Assembly (NCBI GenBank): GCA_037965595.1
Contig: CP150183.1
Span: 3,038,001 to 3,102,000 of the forward strand
Reading direction: 5' to 3'
Source: Alkalihalobacillus sp. FSL W8-0930
GTDB lineage: Bacteria > Bacillota > Bacilli > Bacillales > Bacillaceae_D
DNA: 64,000 nucleotides
The position numbers and the translations under genes were made by a program. This document shows positions 44,820 to 53,829 of the stretch, piece by piece. Under the pieces are notes generated by a model, which ran no database searches, had not been told where the DNA came from, and worked only from the letters and a program-made list of their open reading frames with translations. Numbering within the stretch: the stretch's first letter is position 1; each line of letters begins with the position of its first letter.

Positions 44820-45728
44820 TTATTGATAAAAAGAGTAGGTCTCCCCCAAGCCCTTCTTAATATCCATATGCGGTGTCCAGCCCATTTGAGCTTTTGCTTT
44901 ATGATTGGTTAAATAACTATGTTTAATATCTCCCTTACGTTCTTCTTTTATTTGTTTCTCTAGTTGGAATCCTGCTACCTGCTCCATTAAGTCAATCGTT
45001 TCAAGTAAAGAAGTAGCTTTTCCTGTACTAATATTAAATACATCATTATATGATTCGTCACTTGCTAAAAGATTGGCCTCAACAATATCAGATACATGGA
45101 CAAAATCTCTTGTCTGCTCGCCATCTCCAAATATCGTAAACAACTGTTTTTTCAAAGCGCTGTTCATCAGGACACAGATTACGCCGCCTTCTCCTTTAGG
45201 ATCCTGGTATCTTCCGTACACATTCGCATAGCGGAAGATCGTATATGGAATGCCGTATAAAGAAGCATACGTTCTGATGTATTCCTCAGGGTTGTATTTT
45301 GAAATTCCATACATGGATAATGGACGAATTGGGTGTTCTTCATCTACTCCCAAATACTCTGGTGTACCATATATCGCTGCAGATGATGGATAGATCAAAC
45401 GGCATCCAGGTACCGTACGACATGCCTCTAGTACATTAATCGTACCTAGAATATTAATGGATGCATCATTTAACGGATCTTTAATGGCCGATTGTACGTC
45501 AATCTGTGCTGCATGGTGATTAATTAGGTCTGGTTTTTCTTTTTTTACGATCTCTATAAATGCTTCCTCGCGTATATCTACACCGTATACTGTACATTCA
45601 CTTAACCACTTGAACTCTGTGTCTGCGGCTTTTCGATCCACCACAACCACTTGATCACCGCGTTTGAGATAAGCTTCAACTAAGTTTCTGCCGATGAAGC
45701 CTGCTCCCCCTGTTAGAAGTACTTTCAT
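44820..45728 (-). CDS. NAD-dependent nucleotide-sugar epimerase/dehydratase
   Basis: 302 residues, extended short-chain dehydrogenase family. NAD site GGAGFIGRN at the N-terminus, catalytic SSAAIYG Ser region and YGISK (Tyr/Lys), plus FGDGEQTRDFVHVSDIV. Nearest functional classes are UDP-glucose/UDP-glucuronate 4-epimerases; next to tuaD, a UDP-glucuronate 4-epimerase (making UDP-galacturonate) is a reasonable guess. Its start lies 53 bases inside the end of tuaD. Confidence 0.88.
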   Translation of the reverse strand: MKVLLTGGAGFIGRNLVEAYLKRGDQVVVVDRKAADTEFKWLSECTVYGVDIREEAFIEIVKKEKPDLINHHAAQIDVQSAIKDPLNDASINILGTINVLEACRTVPGCRLIYPSSAAIYGTPEYLGVDEEHPIRPLSMYGISKYNPEEYIRTYASLYGIPYTIFRYANVYGRYQDPKGEGGVICVLMNSALKKQLFTIFGDGEQTRDFVHVSDIVEANLLASDESYNDVFNISTGKATSLLETIDLMEQVAGFQLEKQIKEERKGDIKHSYLTNHKAKAQMGWTPHMDIKKGLGETYSFYQ

Positions 45729-47046
45729 AACTCTCTCCCTCTAATTCAATTTTCATACGCCCAATCGAATCATAATAAAAGCCAAGATCCTTCATTACTT
45801 GTGGCTCAAACAGATTTCTACCATCTATAACGATCGGCGATGTTAATTCTTGTTTTAACTCTTCTAAGTTTAGATCTTTGAATTCTTTCCAATCTGTGAT
45901 AAAGATCACAGCGTCCGCGCCACGAACAGCATCGCGCCATGTATCTGAAAACGTGACATGCGGCAAGTAACTAGCTGCCTCTTTCATGGCAATCGGATCA
46001 TATGCGATGACATTTGCTCCGGCTTCCATGAGCATTGGAATAATATCACGGGCAGGTGCTGAACGCATGTCGTCTGTATTTGGCTTAAATGCCAATCCCA
46101 ATACGGCAATTTGTTTCCCCTTTAATCCAGCAGCACCAAAGGCACGCTCTGCTTTACGGACCAATCGTTCCCTCTGTTCAAAATTCACTGTCTCAACAGC
46201 AGGAACAATTTTGAGTGAATATCCTGCGCGTTCTCCCATTTGGATAAACGCTTGAGTATCTTTTGGGAAACACGATCCGCCGTACCCTATCCCTGCTCCA
46301 AGGAACGCCGAGCCAATTCTCGGGTCAAGTCCCATGACTTCTGCAACCTTTGTCACATCAGCATCTAATTGTTCACATACATTCGCCACTTCATTAATAA
46401 AACTTATCTTTGTCGCTAAAAAGGCATTTGATGCATATTTGCTCATCTCTGACGTTGCAAGATCGGTAATCACAATTTTTGTGTTAAACGGTTGATGAAG
46501 CTCCACCAGCAATTCCTCAGCTCGTTTTGATTCAACTCCAAGTACTGCGCGTTCCATATTCATCGTATCATAAATGGCCGATCCCTCACGTAAAAACTCG
46601 GGATTTGACGCAACATCAAATGCCATTTTACCACAATACTCCTGTATCCAGCTTTTAATCTTTTGCCCTGTTCCGACTGGTACTGTACTTTTAGTTACAA
46701 TCACTTTATATGATGTAAGGTTTGTGCCAATCTCCCTTGCGACCGCTTCTATAAATGAAAGGTTTGCCGATCCATCTTCATTCGCCGGCGTTCCCACAGC
46801 AATCACAATCACTTCCGCTTCCTGCATCGCTTCAGCGAGATTGTTTGTAAAGTGCAAACGTCCATTTTGTTGATTTGATAAAAGTAATTCTTCGATACCA
46901 GGTTCGTAAATAGGAGAACGTCCCATTTTTAGCTGTTCAACCTTTTTCATGTCCTTGTCTACACATGTTACCTCATGACCTACTTCACTATAGCAGACTC
47001 CAGAAACAAGCCCTACATAACCAGTTCCAACGATACAAATCTTCAT
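45676..47046 (-). CDS. tuaD: UDP-glucose 6-dehydrogenase
   Basis: 456 residues. Makes UDP-glucuronate from UDP-glucose with two NAD, the precursor of teichuronic acid. NAD site GTGYVGLVSG, TKSTVPVGTG, the Lys/Asn loop SKYASNAFLATKISFINE and catalytic Cys in GGSCFPKD; C-terminal domain with FKPNTDDMRSAP. The last about 17 residues are read across the start of the epimerase gene in another frame. Start overlaps the polymerase gene stop by 4 bases. Confidence 0.96.
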   Translation of the reverse strand: MKICIVGTGYVGLVSGVCYSEVGHEVTCVDKDMKKVEQLKMGRSPIYEPGIEELLLSNQQNGRLHFTNNLAEAMQEAEVIVIAVGTPANEDGSANLSFIEAVAREIGTNLTSYKVIVTKSTVPVGTGQKIKSWIQEYCGKMAFDVASNPEFLREGSAIYDTMNMERAVLGVESKRAEELLVELHQPFNTKIVITDLATSEMSKYASNAFLATKISFINEVANVCEQLDADVTKVAEVMGLDPRIGSAFLGAGIGYGGSCFPKDTQAFIQMGERAGYSLKIVPAVETVNFEQRERLVRKAERAFGAAGLKGKQIAVLGLAFKPNTDDMRSAPARDIIPMLMEAGANVIAYDPIAMKEAASYLPHVTFSDTWRDAVRGADAVIFITDWKEFKDLNLEELKQELTSPIVIDGRNLFEPQVMKDLGFYYDSIGRMKIELEGESYESTSNRGSRLHRQKLS

Positions 47047-48449
47047 TGTTTCACCCCAACCTTTCTTGGTCTCAATGATTCATGTGTGAACTCGTCTTTC
47101 TCAAGCATCCTGCGCCTCCCAAGCTCTGCACAGAGAATCGTAATCATAACAATCACCCAAAACCGTGGTGAGACAAAGTCAGAACGATAAAGTGATGTAA
47201 TCCCTAAATGAAACCATAAGATCACTGCGTACTGATAATACACATGGTGATTTCGCTTTTTATATAAGTGGATAAAAAAGAAGATAAATGCGAGAAGAAA
47301 CGCCCCGCCTCCGAGTATTCCGTGTTCAAATAGTAAGTCTACAAACACATTATTGGATGTTGCACTCAATTTAGAACCGTAGGCGAGAAATTTCGTTTCT
47401 GCTAAAAATTCATAGCTACCAGGTCCAAAACCAAAGAGCGCATTCACCCATGAGTAATCAAACATCCATACAAATGGATACACTAACATGTATAAGCGAC
47501 TATGGTTTGTTACATCAAATAAGACATCAAAGCGCCCGATAATTGGCATTAAAAGCTCTAATACGAGACTCCACTTCCACCAGATAAGTAGTCCTAAAGG
47601 AATAAGTGATGCTCCCACTATAGCCACGACTTTCTTCCACTGAATTTTTCTAGACGTAATGACAATCCATAAAGCAAAAAGCCCAACCATTAATAAGTTT
47701 GCATATCCACTGATGGAAAAAGAGAAAAATAGAACAAATAGAACAGGTAGTATCCATAGCCATAAGGAGCGTTTTCGTTTAAACAGCATAAAACCAATAA
47801 TTAATCCGTCCATAAGAAAAGGAACAAGAAAGCTTGGCTCCTCTGTCAGAGACGTTAACCTGAAGTTAACTAAAACCTCAGTCTGTACACTATGTACCGC
47901 TGATCTTGTTTGAAGAGCCGGCATCGGATATCCAATGGATAAGTGAAGAAACTGCCAAATACCAAAGAGTACCAAAACTCCAACGCCAGATACATACGCT
48001 TTTCCTATCAAATCAAGTTCACTTTTGGTCATCTTTTGTACCAGCAATAGAAACATTAGGATGATTCCAATATAAATGCTTCCATTCACAATTCTTCGCG
48101 GCATCGATTGCTGATAGTATTGGACAAACTCTTGTGACAAGATGTACGTCAGATTATACGTGGCTGCACCTACTGCTAACAGAGCAGGTATAAACAGGGC
48201 CCACATCACCCAGCTGTTTGGTTCCTTTAATTCTTTTGGTACGTTCTTGGATGGATTCCATTGCGTAAACCAAACAAAAAGGAGTAAACATAAAACGACA
48301 AAACTCGTTAAAACAGATGTAGCAATCGGCAACGCTTTTTGATACTGACTAACAACTGCAAACGGGGCAAAGAAAGCCAGAATCAGCAATGCGACCGTTT
48401 GTAACTTTAATTGATAAGGTTGTATGGTGTTTTTTAGTTGTGTCATCAT
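47043..48449 (-). CDS. O-antigen ligase/polymerase-like membrane protein (TuaE-like)
   Basis: 468 residues, about eleven to twelve membrane spans, with a Wzy_C-type loop (RFDVLFDVTNHSRLYMLVYPFVWMFDYSW...FGFGPGSYEF) between late spans. Such proteins polymerise lipid-linked repeat units outside the membrane; TuaE has this place in the B. subtilis tua operon. AAGGAAA 8 bases before ATG. A PhoP-box-like promoter region lies at 48484-48538, so this gene probably begins the polymerase-tuaD-epimerase operon. Confidence 0.88.
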   Translation of the reverse strand: MMTQLKNTIQPYQLKLQTVALLILAFFAPFAVVSQYQKALPIATSVLTSFVVLCLLLFVWFTQWNPSKNVPKELKEPNSWVMWALFIPALLAVGAATYNLTYILSQEFVQYYQQSMPRRIVNGSIYIGIILMFLLLVQKMTKSELDLIGKAYVSGVGVLVLFGIWQFLHLSIGYPMPALQTRSAVHSVQTEVLVNFRLTSLTEEPSFLVPFLMDGLIIGFMLFKRKRSLWLWILPVLFVLFFSFSISGYANLLMVGLFALWIVITSRKIQWKKVVAIVGASLIPLGLLIWWKWSLVLELLMPIIGRFDVLFDVTNHSRLYMLVYPFVWMFDYSWVNALFGFGPGSYEFLAETKFLAYGSKLSATSNNVFVDLLFEHGILGGGAFLLAFIFFFIHLYKKRNHHVYYQYAVILWFHLGITSLYRSDFVSPRFWVIVMITILCAELGRRRMLEKDEFTHESLRPRKVGVKQ

Positions 48450-48483
48450 AGTCTGGGTTTCCTTGTCTTTTTAGGCTGTCATC

Positions 48484-48538
48484 ATCATAGCACGCCACAA
48501 TTACCACTTTTGTTAAGTGACCGTAAAGATTACATAAA
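48484..48538 (-). promoter_or_regulatory. PhoP-box array and -10 for the tuaE/tuaD operon
   Basis: Minus strand TTTATG, TTTACG and TTAACA (48538-48533, 48527-48522, 48516-48511) repeat every 11 bases, as in the PhoP consensus TTaACA with 5-base gaps; a fourth, weak copy TAGACG lies one step upstream. A -10 TATGAT (48489-48484) follows the last box by 21 bases and there is no good -35, the usual design of PhoP-activated promoters. The B. subtilis tua operon is a known PhoP target under phosphate starvation. Confidence 0.65.
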
Positions 48539-48739
48539 GATCTCGTCTATATAGGTATAAAATGTCGGTTTCTTTGAAACCTCGTTCACATGAACTATCT
48601 ATAGCTTTGCCGAAACAAAAGGATTTAACCGTTGCTTCGTGCGCCTTTACCTTCTTTACAAACGAAATGAGGCCAGCTTGCGCGCGTTCAAAAAGTGGGT
48701 ATACTTATATTCGAACCTAGTATGAAGGGAGCAAGACTG

Positions 48740-49090
48740 TTGAAATATACAATAGGTATCACGATCCTATCTTCTTTACTCTTCTTAAGCGCATGTGGAC
48801 AAGAGCCCTTAGTGATTCGAAGTACACTAGAAGGCGACCAATATGTTCGTAATAATATCGAGTCATTTACATCCGATACCTTTAACCAGCTTATGCTGTC
48901 TGATCAACCAATCGATGAAACAGCAATTAATCAATTACGAACAATCATTAGTGAGAACGAACAAACGCGTTATACGCGCTACGACGATGAACTCTACCGC
49001 TATGACCCTACTGGTGAATTGCTTTACTACACAAAATGGACAGAAGAAAACGGAGAGTATAAGCTAGCTGCTCTTGAATTTCCTGAGTGA
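48740..49090 (+). CDS. Small lipoprotein of unknown function
   Basis: 116 residues with TTG 48740 as start (AAGGGAG 9 bases upstream); this gives a compact signal peptide MKYTIGITILSSLLFLSAC with lipobox LSAC (Cys19). The ATG at 48722 would add six residues without a ribosome site. The mature part is acidic with a Tyr/Arg-rich end (YTRYDDELYRYDPTGELLYY). I do not recognise it. It points away from the PhoP-box promoter and interrupts the minus-strand glycosyltransferase genes. Confidence 0.8.
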   Translation: MKYTIGITILSSLLFLSACGQEPLVIRSTLEGDQYVRNNIESFTSDTFNQLMLSDQPIDETAINQLRTIISENEQTRYTRYDDELYRYDPTGELLYYTKWTEENGEYKLAALEFPE

Positions 49091-49139
49091 CGTACAAATA
49101 AAGAAAAGGCTGTACATAACTAAAAATCAATACAAAAAT

Positions 49140-49174
49140 GGCGAATGATTCGATTACTGAATCATTCGCCTTTT
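49140..49174 (+). terminator. Terminator after the small lipoprotein gene
   Basis: GGCGAATGATTC pairs with GAATCATTCGCC over seven bases, followed by TTTTGTG; A-rich on the other side, so it may work both ways. Confidence 0.88.
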
Positions 49175-49192
49175 GTGATTTTATTTGAACAA

Positions 49193-49310
49193 GCGGAGGG
49201 AGAACCCGAGACTCCTGTGGAAAAGTACGTGGTGAAGACACTGTAGCGGCGTTCTTTCCGCGGAAGGGGCTGAGGCCGTACCCACGGAAAGCGAGGGATT
49301 CTCCCGCAGC
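49193..49310. repeat. Bacillus-type intergenic repeat with self-complementary ends
   Basis: About 118 bases, GC-richer than its surroundings, beginning GCGGAGGGAGAACCCGAGAC and ending GGGATTCTCCCGCAGC; the ends are complementary and inner segments (CTTTCCGCGGAAGG, CCCACGGAAAG) can also pair. I recognise this as the widespread, roughly 100-base extragenic repeat of alkaliphilic Bacillus genomes. Function unknown. Confidence 0.7.
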
Positions 49311-49367
49311 GGATAATATGTTATGTTCGTGTTTTGCTATCCACGTTACTATGTCCCGCCCTCTTCT

Positions 49368-50168
49368 TTATTTCGCTACTTTTTCAGAAAAGCTTAGTGC
49401 CACTGCTTTTGCATAGGTTTGAAGGGGGCGCTTCACGTGGCGTATCTTTTTAGCAAACAATGCAGTGAGTAGAATAAGATCAACCGGCTTTCGGTACAAG
49501 GCAGCAAACAATGCGCCTTTACTAATCATCGTTCTCTCATCTAATCGTGACGCTTGAGTCGGCTTCAAGTGATATACAATCACTTCAGGCACATAACTAA
49601 TCGTGTAGCCGGCTCTGTGCAACGCAAAAAGAAAAATGTTCTCTTCTCCGCTAGGATGCTTCGCTCCAAGACCAAAGCTTTCATTAAAGGATAGATAGTT
49701 TTGATCGATTGTTTGCGTATCAACAAAGATCTCGATGGAGGACTTTCGAAATAAGTCTCTTGAACGCACCTGATTCGCTTCCTCAGTTGGATAAGACTTA
49801 TAGGTCTGATTTGTGGTCGGATCAAAGATTTGAAAACAAACCACCTGTGCCTGATGTTGAGCGAAAAAGCGCTCAACCTTTTTAACAGCATGAGCAGGGT
49901 ACCAACAATCATCATCTGAAAAGGTCACATAGCGCCCTTTAACAGCTTTTAGTCCCTCGTTCCTCGCATAGGACAAGCCTCGCTTTGATAGCTTTACTTG
50001 TTTATGTAAAAACGATCGTTTAGAAAGTAGCTCTGATACAACCTCGTGATGATCCTGTGATACAACAATGACTTCAAATTCAAGGCTCGTCTGATTTTCA
50101 AGACTATCAAACAATCGATTTAATTCAGGCACCCTTGTACCAAGTGTTGGAACAATAATACTTAACAT
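49368..50168 (-). CDS. Family 2 glycosyltransferase
   Basis: 266 residues from ATG 50168 (MLSIIVPTLG...), 7 bases after GGGGG. GT-A features: SIIVPTLGTRVPELNRLFDSL, the YARNEGL loop and a DDDCW metal site (TFSDDDCWYP), then GEENIFLFALHRAGY. Cytoplasmic; acceptor unknown. Lies 21 bases after the GT4 gene, same operon. Probably transfers one sugar of the teichuronic-like repeat unit. Confidence 0.88.
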   Translation of the reverse strand: MLSIIVPTLGTRVPELNRLFDSLENQTSLEFEVIVVSQDHHEVVSELLSKRSFLHKQVKLSKRGLSYARNEGLKAVKGRYVTFSDDDCWYPAHAVKKVERFFAQHQAQVVCFQIFDPTTNQTYKSYPTEEANQVRSRDLFRKSSIEIFVDTQTIDQNYLSFNESFGLGAKHPSGEENIFLFALHRAGYTISYVPEVIVYHLKPTQASRLDERTMISKGALFAALYRKPVDLILLTALFAKKIRHVKRPLQTYAKAVALSFSEKVAK

Positions 50169-50189
50169 ATCATATCCCCCATCCATCTT

Positions 50190-51269
50190 TTAAAATAAAC
50201 GTTCATATGCCGTCACACAATTCTCTATAGAAAACGTTGATGCTCTTTCCTTTAAAAGCTCCTCTGGTTGCGGATGCGCAAGCGCGTATGTGATCGCATC
50301 TGCCATCTCCGCTACCGCTCCGACGGGGACAAGCGTACCAAGTCTTCCCTGCTCAAGAATTTCCGCAGGACCACTTGGACAATCAGTTGCAACAACCGTT
50401 GTTCCCATCGCAAACGCTTCAATCAACACATTGCCAAACCCTTCCCATGCAGACGATAAGACAAACAAATCGGCTTGCTTCATATATGGATAGGGATTGT
50501 TTTTAAACCCAACAAAATCAACCAAATCGGTCAGTTTAAGCTCTTTCGCAAGTGCCTGGAGTGAGTCCATCTCCTGACCATCTCCAACAAGTAACAGTCG
50601 AACCTCCCTCTCATCACTCACCTTTTTAAAAGCATGAAGAAGAGTTGGGTAATCCTTTTGAACATGAAGTCTACCTACTGAAACAAGAACCTGCTTCCCC
50701 TCATCAAACCACGGATGATGAACCGTCTTTGCTCCGTTTTCAATTAATTCAGGTGTCACAATGGGATTATAGATAACATGTACCTTTTCACTTGATACAC
50801 GAGAGACCTTCCGAATATCCTCAGCTACCCCTTTTGACACACAGACGATGTCATCAGCAAACCGATACATAAAAGAGATGCCGCGCTTTACATTGTTAAA
50901 CTGCGGAAGCCTTCGCGCCTGCTCCGTTATATTCACATGACTACTAACAATGACCTTTGTTTTCACACGTGTTAATTTCTTGGCTGTTAACACAATTAAA
51001 TTAATGTAGTCCTTCGCAGAAATCAGAACATCTGGTTGGTGCACTTTTAAATAGCCGCGTATGGCTAGCAAGCTTGAACGTAAGTTGGCTTTATCTAGAT
51101 GAATAAGGTTCACACCGTCTGGAATCTCATCCACATATTCACCCTTTAGCTGAACAACAAGCAAATCAACTTTATATCCTTTATCAAGCAATCCATTTAT
51201 CAAGTGAAGAGTCAAACGCTCAACTCCTCCCCCATCAAGGGAATATAAAATAAACGCAATCTTCTTCAT
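50190..51269 (-). CDS. Family 4 glycosyltransferase, TuaC-like
   Basis: 359 residues, GT-B fold: N-terminal acceptor domain with LYSLDGGGVERLTLHLINGL (glycine-rich GGxE-type loop) and C-terminal GT4 domain with SVGRLHVQKDYPTLL, GDG, and the EX7E donor motif around SSAWEGFGNVLIEAFAMG. It is 4 bases after the flippase gene. TuaC holds this place in the tua operon, but the sugar cannot be read from sequence. Confidence 0.88.
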   Translation of the reverse strand: MKKIAFILYSLDGGGVERLTLHLINGLLDKGYKVDLLVVQLKGEYVDEIPDGVNLIHLDKANLRSSLLAIRGYLKVHQPDVLISAKDYINLIVLTAKKLTRVKTKVIVSSHVNITEQARRLPQFNNVKRGISFMYRFADDIVCVSKGVAEDIRKVSRVSSEKVHVIYNPIVTPELIENGAKTVHHPWFDEGKQVLVSVGRLHVQKDYPTLLHAFKKVSDEREVRLLLVGDGQEMDSLQALAKELKLTDLVDFVGFKNNPYPYMKQADLFVLSSAWEGFGNVLIEAFAMGTTVVATDCPSGPAEILEQGRLGTLVPVGAVAEMADAITYALAHPQPEELLKERASTFSIENCVTAYERLF

Positions 51270-51273
51270 GTCT

Positions 51274-52704
51274 CTAGCCTCTTTTCCTGGTGCTTAATCG
51301 CTTTTGAACGATCGCTCTCACACCTAATACATCAAATGCCAAGACGAATACTATATAGATAAATAATCCGATTGAAACTTGTACGAATAGCCACACGATT
51401 CCTGTCTGCTCCCGCATAAACCAAAGTGCAACCCCCATCACTAGCGATGCACATAAAATCTTAACAAAATCTTTACCCGGGAATGGAAACTCACGAATGG
51501 AAAGATTCATAAAAACCAAGCTCAACACAATTGCTACTACATACGCAATCACGGTTGCGATCGCAGCACCACGTAAGCCGAACTCAGGAATAAGCATAAT
51601 AGTGAACACCACATTGAGCACAGCTGCGAGAAGCACAGGAATGACTTGAATAGACGTTCGTTTATGTAAATGAAAGATAATATCTACAGCGTATAATTTA
51701 ATTCCTTTCAGAAAAGCCCCTACAGCAATAATCGGCATGATCAGTAAGGCTTCTTCTCGAAATCCTTCTCCTAGCATCAAGCCCACCACGTTTGGAGTAA
51801 GAACCAGTAGCCCGACCATCGCAGGCAAAGCAATAAGTAAAAGTAAGCCAGTATTTTCTTTTACTTGAACTAATGCTTCTTTCTCACCCTTCTGTTCCAT
51901 CGTTCGTACAGCCAGCGGAAATGCGGCTAAATTAATGACTAGCATTAATGTAAAAATCGTTTGTTCCGTTAAATCATACGTTGCTGAATACGTTCCATTT
52001 GGACCGACACCAAGCATGGCACTAATGATAAAGCGATCCGAGTTATGAATCACGACACCAAGCAGCAAGGTTAACGCAAGTGGCACACCGTACCCTGCAA
52101 AGCCTTTAACAATGCGCGGATCATAGGATGCCGGACGCAGACCCATCCCCCATTTTTTGTAGGTCGGCCAAGCAAGTGTCACAACAAATGCGAGAATTAA
52201 TCCCCACAGAAGCCCAAGTTCATCAAAGCCAGCTACAATCAGAAGCACCCCAAATGCCAGAGCCAGCACCGAACGTAGGAACGAGAGGTATCCGTAAAGT
52301 TTGGGATTAAACTCCGAGCGAAGCAAATTCAAATTCATCTGATACCAGGACTGACACCAAGATAAAACAATTGCTAAGACAATATGAATCCAGCCTAGCC
52401 CCTCAAATAAAAAGTAAAGCGGTAATCCGGCCAAAGCTGTGAGAAAGGCCAGTGCCAGAAAGCAAAGCTTGACCGTATCTAAAAACGACCGCTGTCCTTG
52501 ATACTGAGGGTAATAGCGAAGCAAGCTCACCTTCAGCCATTCGAATACAACCGCATTCACCATTGCTGCAATGGCAAAAACCAGCGCGTACCTTCCATAT
52601 TCAACGTCCGTTAGCAGCCTCGTATATACAGCAATCGCTGCAAACCCGACCAACGCCGGGATCCCGTGGGAAAGTAAATAAGCAAACGCATGTCTAGCTA
52701 ACAA
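51274..52704 (-). CDS. Polysaccharide flippase, Wzx/TuaB-like
   Basis: 476 residues with TTG 52704 as start, 7 bases after GGAGGAGG; the frame is open to a TTG at 52728 that overlaps that site. Twelve to fourteen membrane spans, polysaccharide-export (MOP) family, with LSHGIPALVGFAAIAVYTRLL at the N-terminus. It turns lipid-linked repeat units to the outer face. First gene of the flippase-GT4-GT2 group, preceded by the gtaB terminator. Confidence 0.92.
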   Translation of the reverse strand: MLARHAFAYLLSHGIPALVGFAAIAVYTRLLTDVEYGRYALVFAIAAMVNAVVFEWLKVSLLRYYPQYQGQRSFLDTVKLCFLALAFLTALAGLPLYFLFEGLGWIHIVLAIVLSWCQSWYQMNLNLLRSEFNPKLYGYLSFLRSVLALAFGVLLIVAGFDELGLLWGLILAFVVTLAWPTYKKWGMGLRPASYDPRIVKGFAGYGVPLALTLLLGVVIHNSDRFIISAMLGVGPNGTYSATYDLTEQTIFTLMLVINLAAFPLAVRTMEQKGEKEALVQVKENTGLLLLIALPAMVGLLVLTPNVVGLMLGEGFREEALLIMPIIAVGAFLKGIKLYAVDIIFHLHKRTSIQVIPVLLAAVLNVVFTIMLIPEFGLRGAAIATVIAYVVAIVLSLVFMNLSIREFPFPGKDFVKILCASLVMGVALWFMREQTGIVWLFVQVSIGLFIYIVFVLAFDVLGVRAIVQKRLSTRKRG

Positions 52705-52779
52705 CCGACTTCCTCCTCCAACAAACAACCTGTATCACCCAGTATGGTCACAAACTGATTGTAGCAGAATCCCCCAACG

Positions 52780-52811
52780 AAAAAAAAGCACCTCCCAGTT
52801 ATGGGAGGTGC
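52780..52811 (-). terminator. Terminator after gtaB
   Basis: Minus strand GCACCTCCCA pairs with TGGGAGGTGC over four bases, followed by TTTTTTTT. Confidence 0.95.
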
Positions 52812-52863
52812 GCCGTCTTTACAGCATTTACACAGGATTTACAATCCTCATATTCACTTTATA

Positions 52864-53748
52864 TTACGGCTTTAAAATATCCTCAAGCTGAAGATATTCC
52901 TTCATTTTCTTAATAAGCTCAGGCTTTAACTCGTCACGTTGCATGGCAAACTCAAGAGTTGTCATAACGAAACCAAGCTTCTCACCCACATCATAACGTT
53001 TCCCTTCAAAATCATAGGCGAATACAGGTTGAGCTTCATTTAAACGCTGGATCGCGTCCGTTAATTGAATCTCGCCACCAGCACCTGTTTGTTGATCTTC
53101 AAGGTATGTAAAGATCTCAGGCGTAAGCAAATAACGACCTAAAATAGCGAGATTCGATGGAGCCGTTCCAAGCTTCGGCTTCTCTACAAACTGGTTAACC
53201 TTGTATAAGCGCCCGTCCTGGCTGATCGGATCAATAATACCGTAACGATCCGTCACATTCTCTGCAACCTGCTGAACGCCAATAATTGAAGAACCAGTCT
53301 CATCATATTGCTCAATCAGCTGTTGTAAACAAGGCTTTTGGTTCTGAACAATATCATCACCTAAAAGAACAGCAAACGGCTCATCCCCGATGAACTTACG
53401 CGCACACCAAACCGCATGCCCAAGACCCTTCGCTTCTTTTTGACGAATATAATGAATATCAACCTTAGAAGCTTCCTGAACCTTCTCCAAAAGCTCAAAC
53501 TTTTCCTTCTCAATCAAATTCTGTTCCAACTCAAACGCATGATCAAAATGATCCTCAATCGCACGCTTTCCTTTACCTGTTACGATGATGATGTCTTCGA
53601 TGCCGGATTGAATCGCTTCTTCAATAATATATTGAATTGTCGGCTTATCGACAATTGGTAGCATTTCTTTCGGCATAGCTTTTGTTGCAGGAAGAAAACG
53701 AGTACCAAGTCCCGCAGCAGGAATAATAGCTTTTCTTACTTTTTTCAT
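52864..53748 (-). CDS. gtaB: UTP-glucose-1-phosphate uridylyltransferase
   Basis: 294 residues from ATG 53748 ([13 protein letters not shown]...), with AGGAGGC; the longer frame to 53781 lacks a site. Makes UDP-glucose for TuaD, for TagE-type glucosylation and for glycolipid anchors. Nucleotide loop [31 protein letters not shown], and the sugar-binding [18 protein letters not shown] are present. Own terminator; neighbours use its product. Confidence 0.97.
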   Translation of the reverse strand: MKKVRKAIIPAAGLGTRFLPATKAMPKEMLPIVDKPTIQYIIEEAIQSGIEDIIIVTGKGKRAIEDHFDHAFELEQNLIEKEKFELLEKVQEASKVDIHYIRQKEAKGLGHAVWCARKFIGDEPFAVLLGDDIVQNQKPCLQQLIEQYDETGSSIIGVQQVAENVTDRYGIIDPISQDGRLYKVNQFVEKPKLGTAPSNLAILGRYLLTPEIFTYLEDQQTGAGGEIQLTDAIQRLNEAQPVFAYDFEGKRYDVGEKLGFVMTTLEFAMQRDELKPELIKKMKEYLQLEDILKP

Positions 53749-53829
53749 GGTTTGCCTCCTAGATGATAACAGTTCATTCAATCCTTATCATACCATATTC
53801 CTACATTGATAAAATATGGATAGTGTAAT

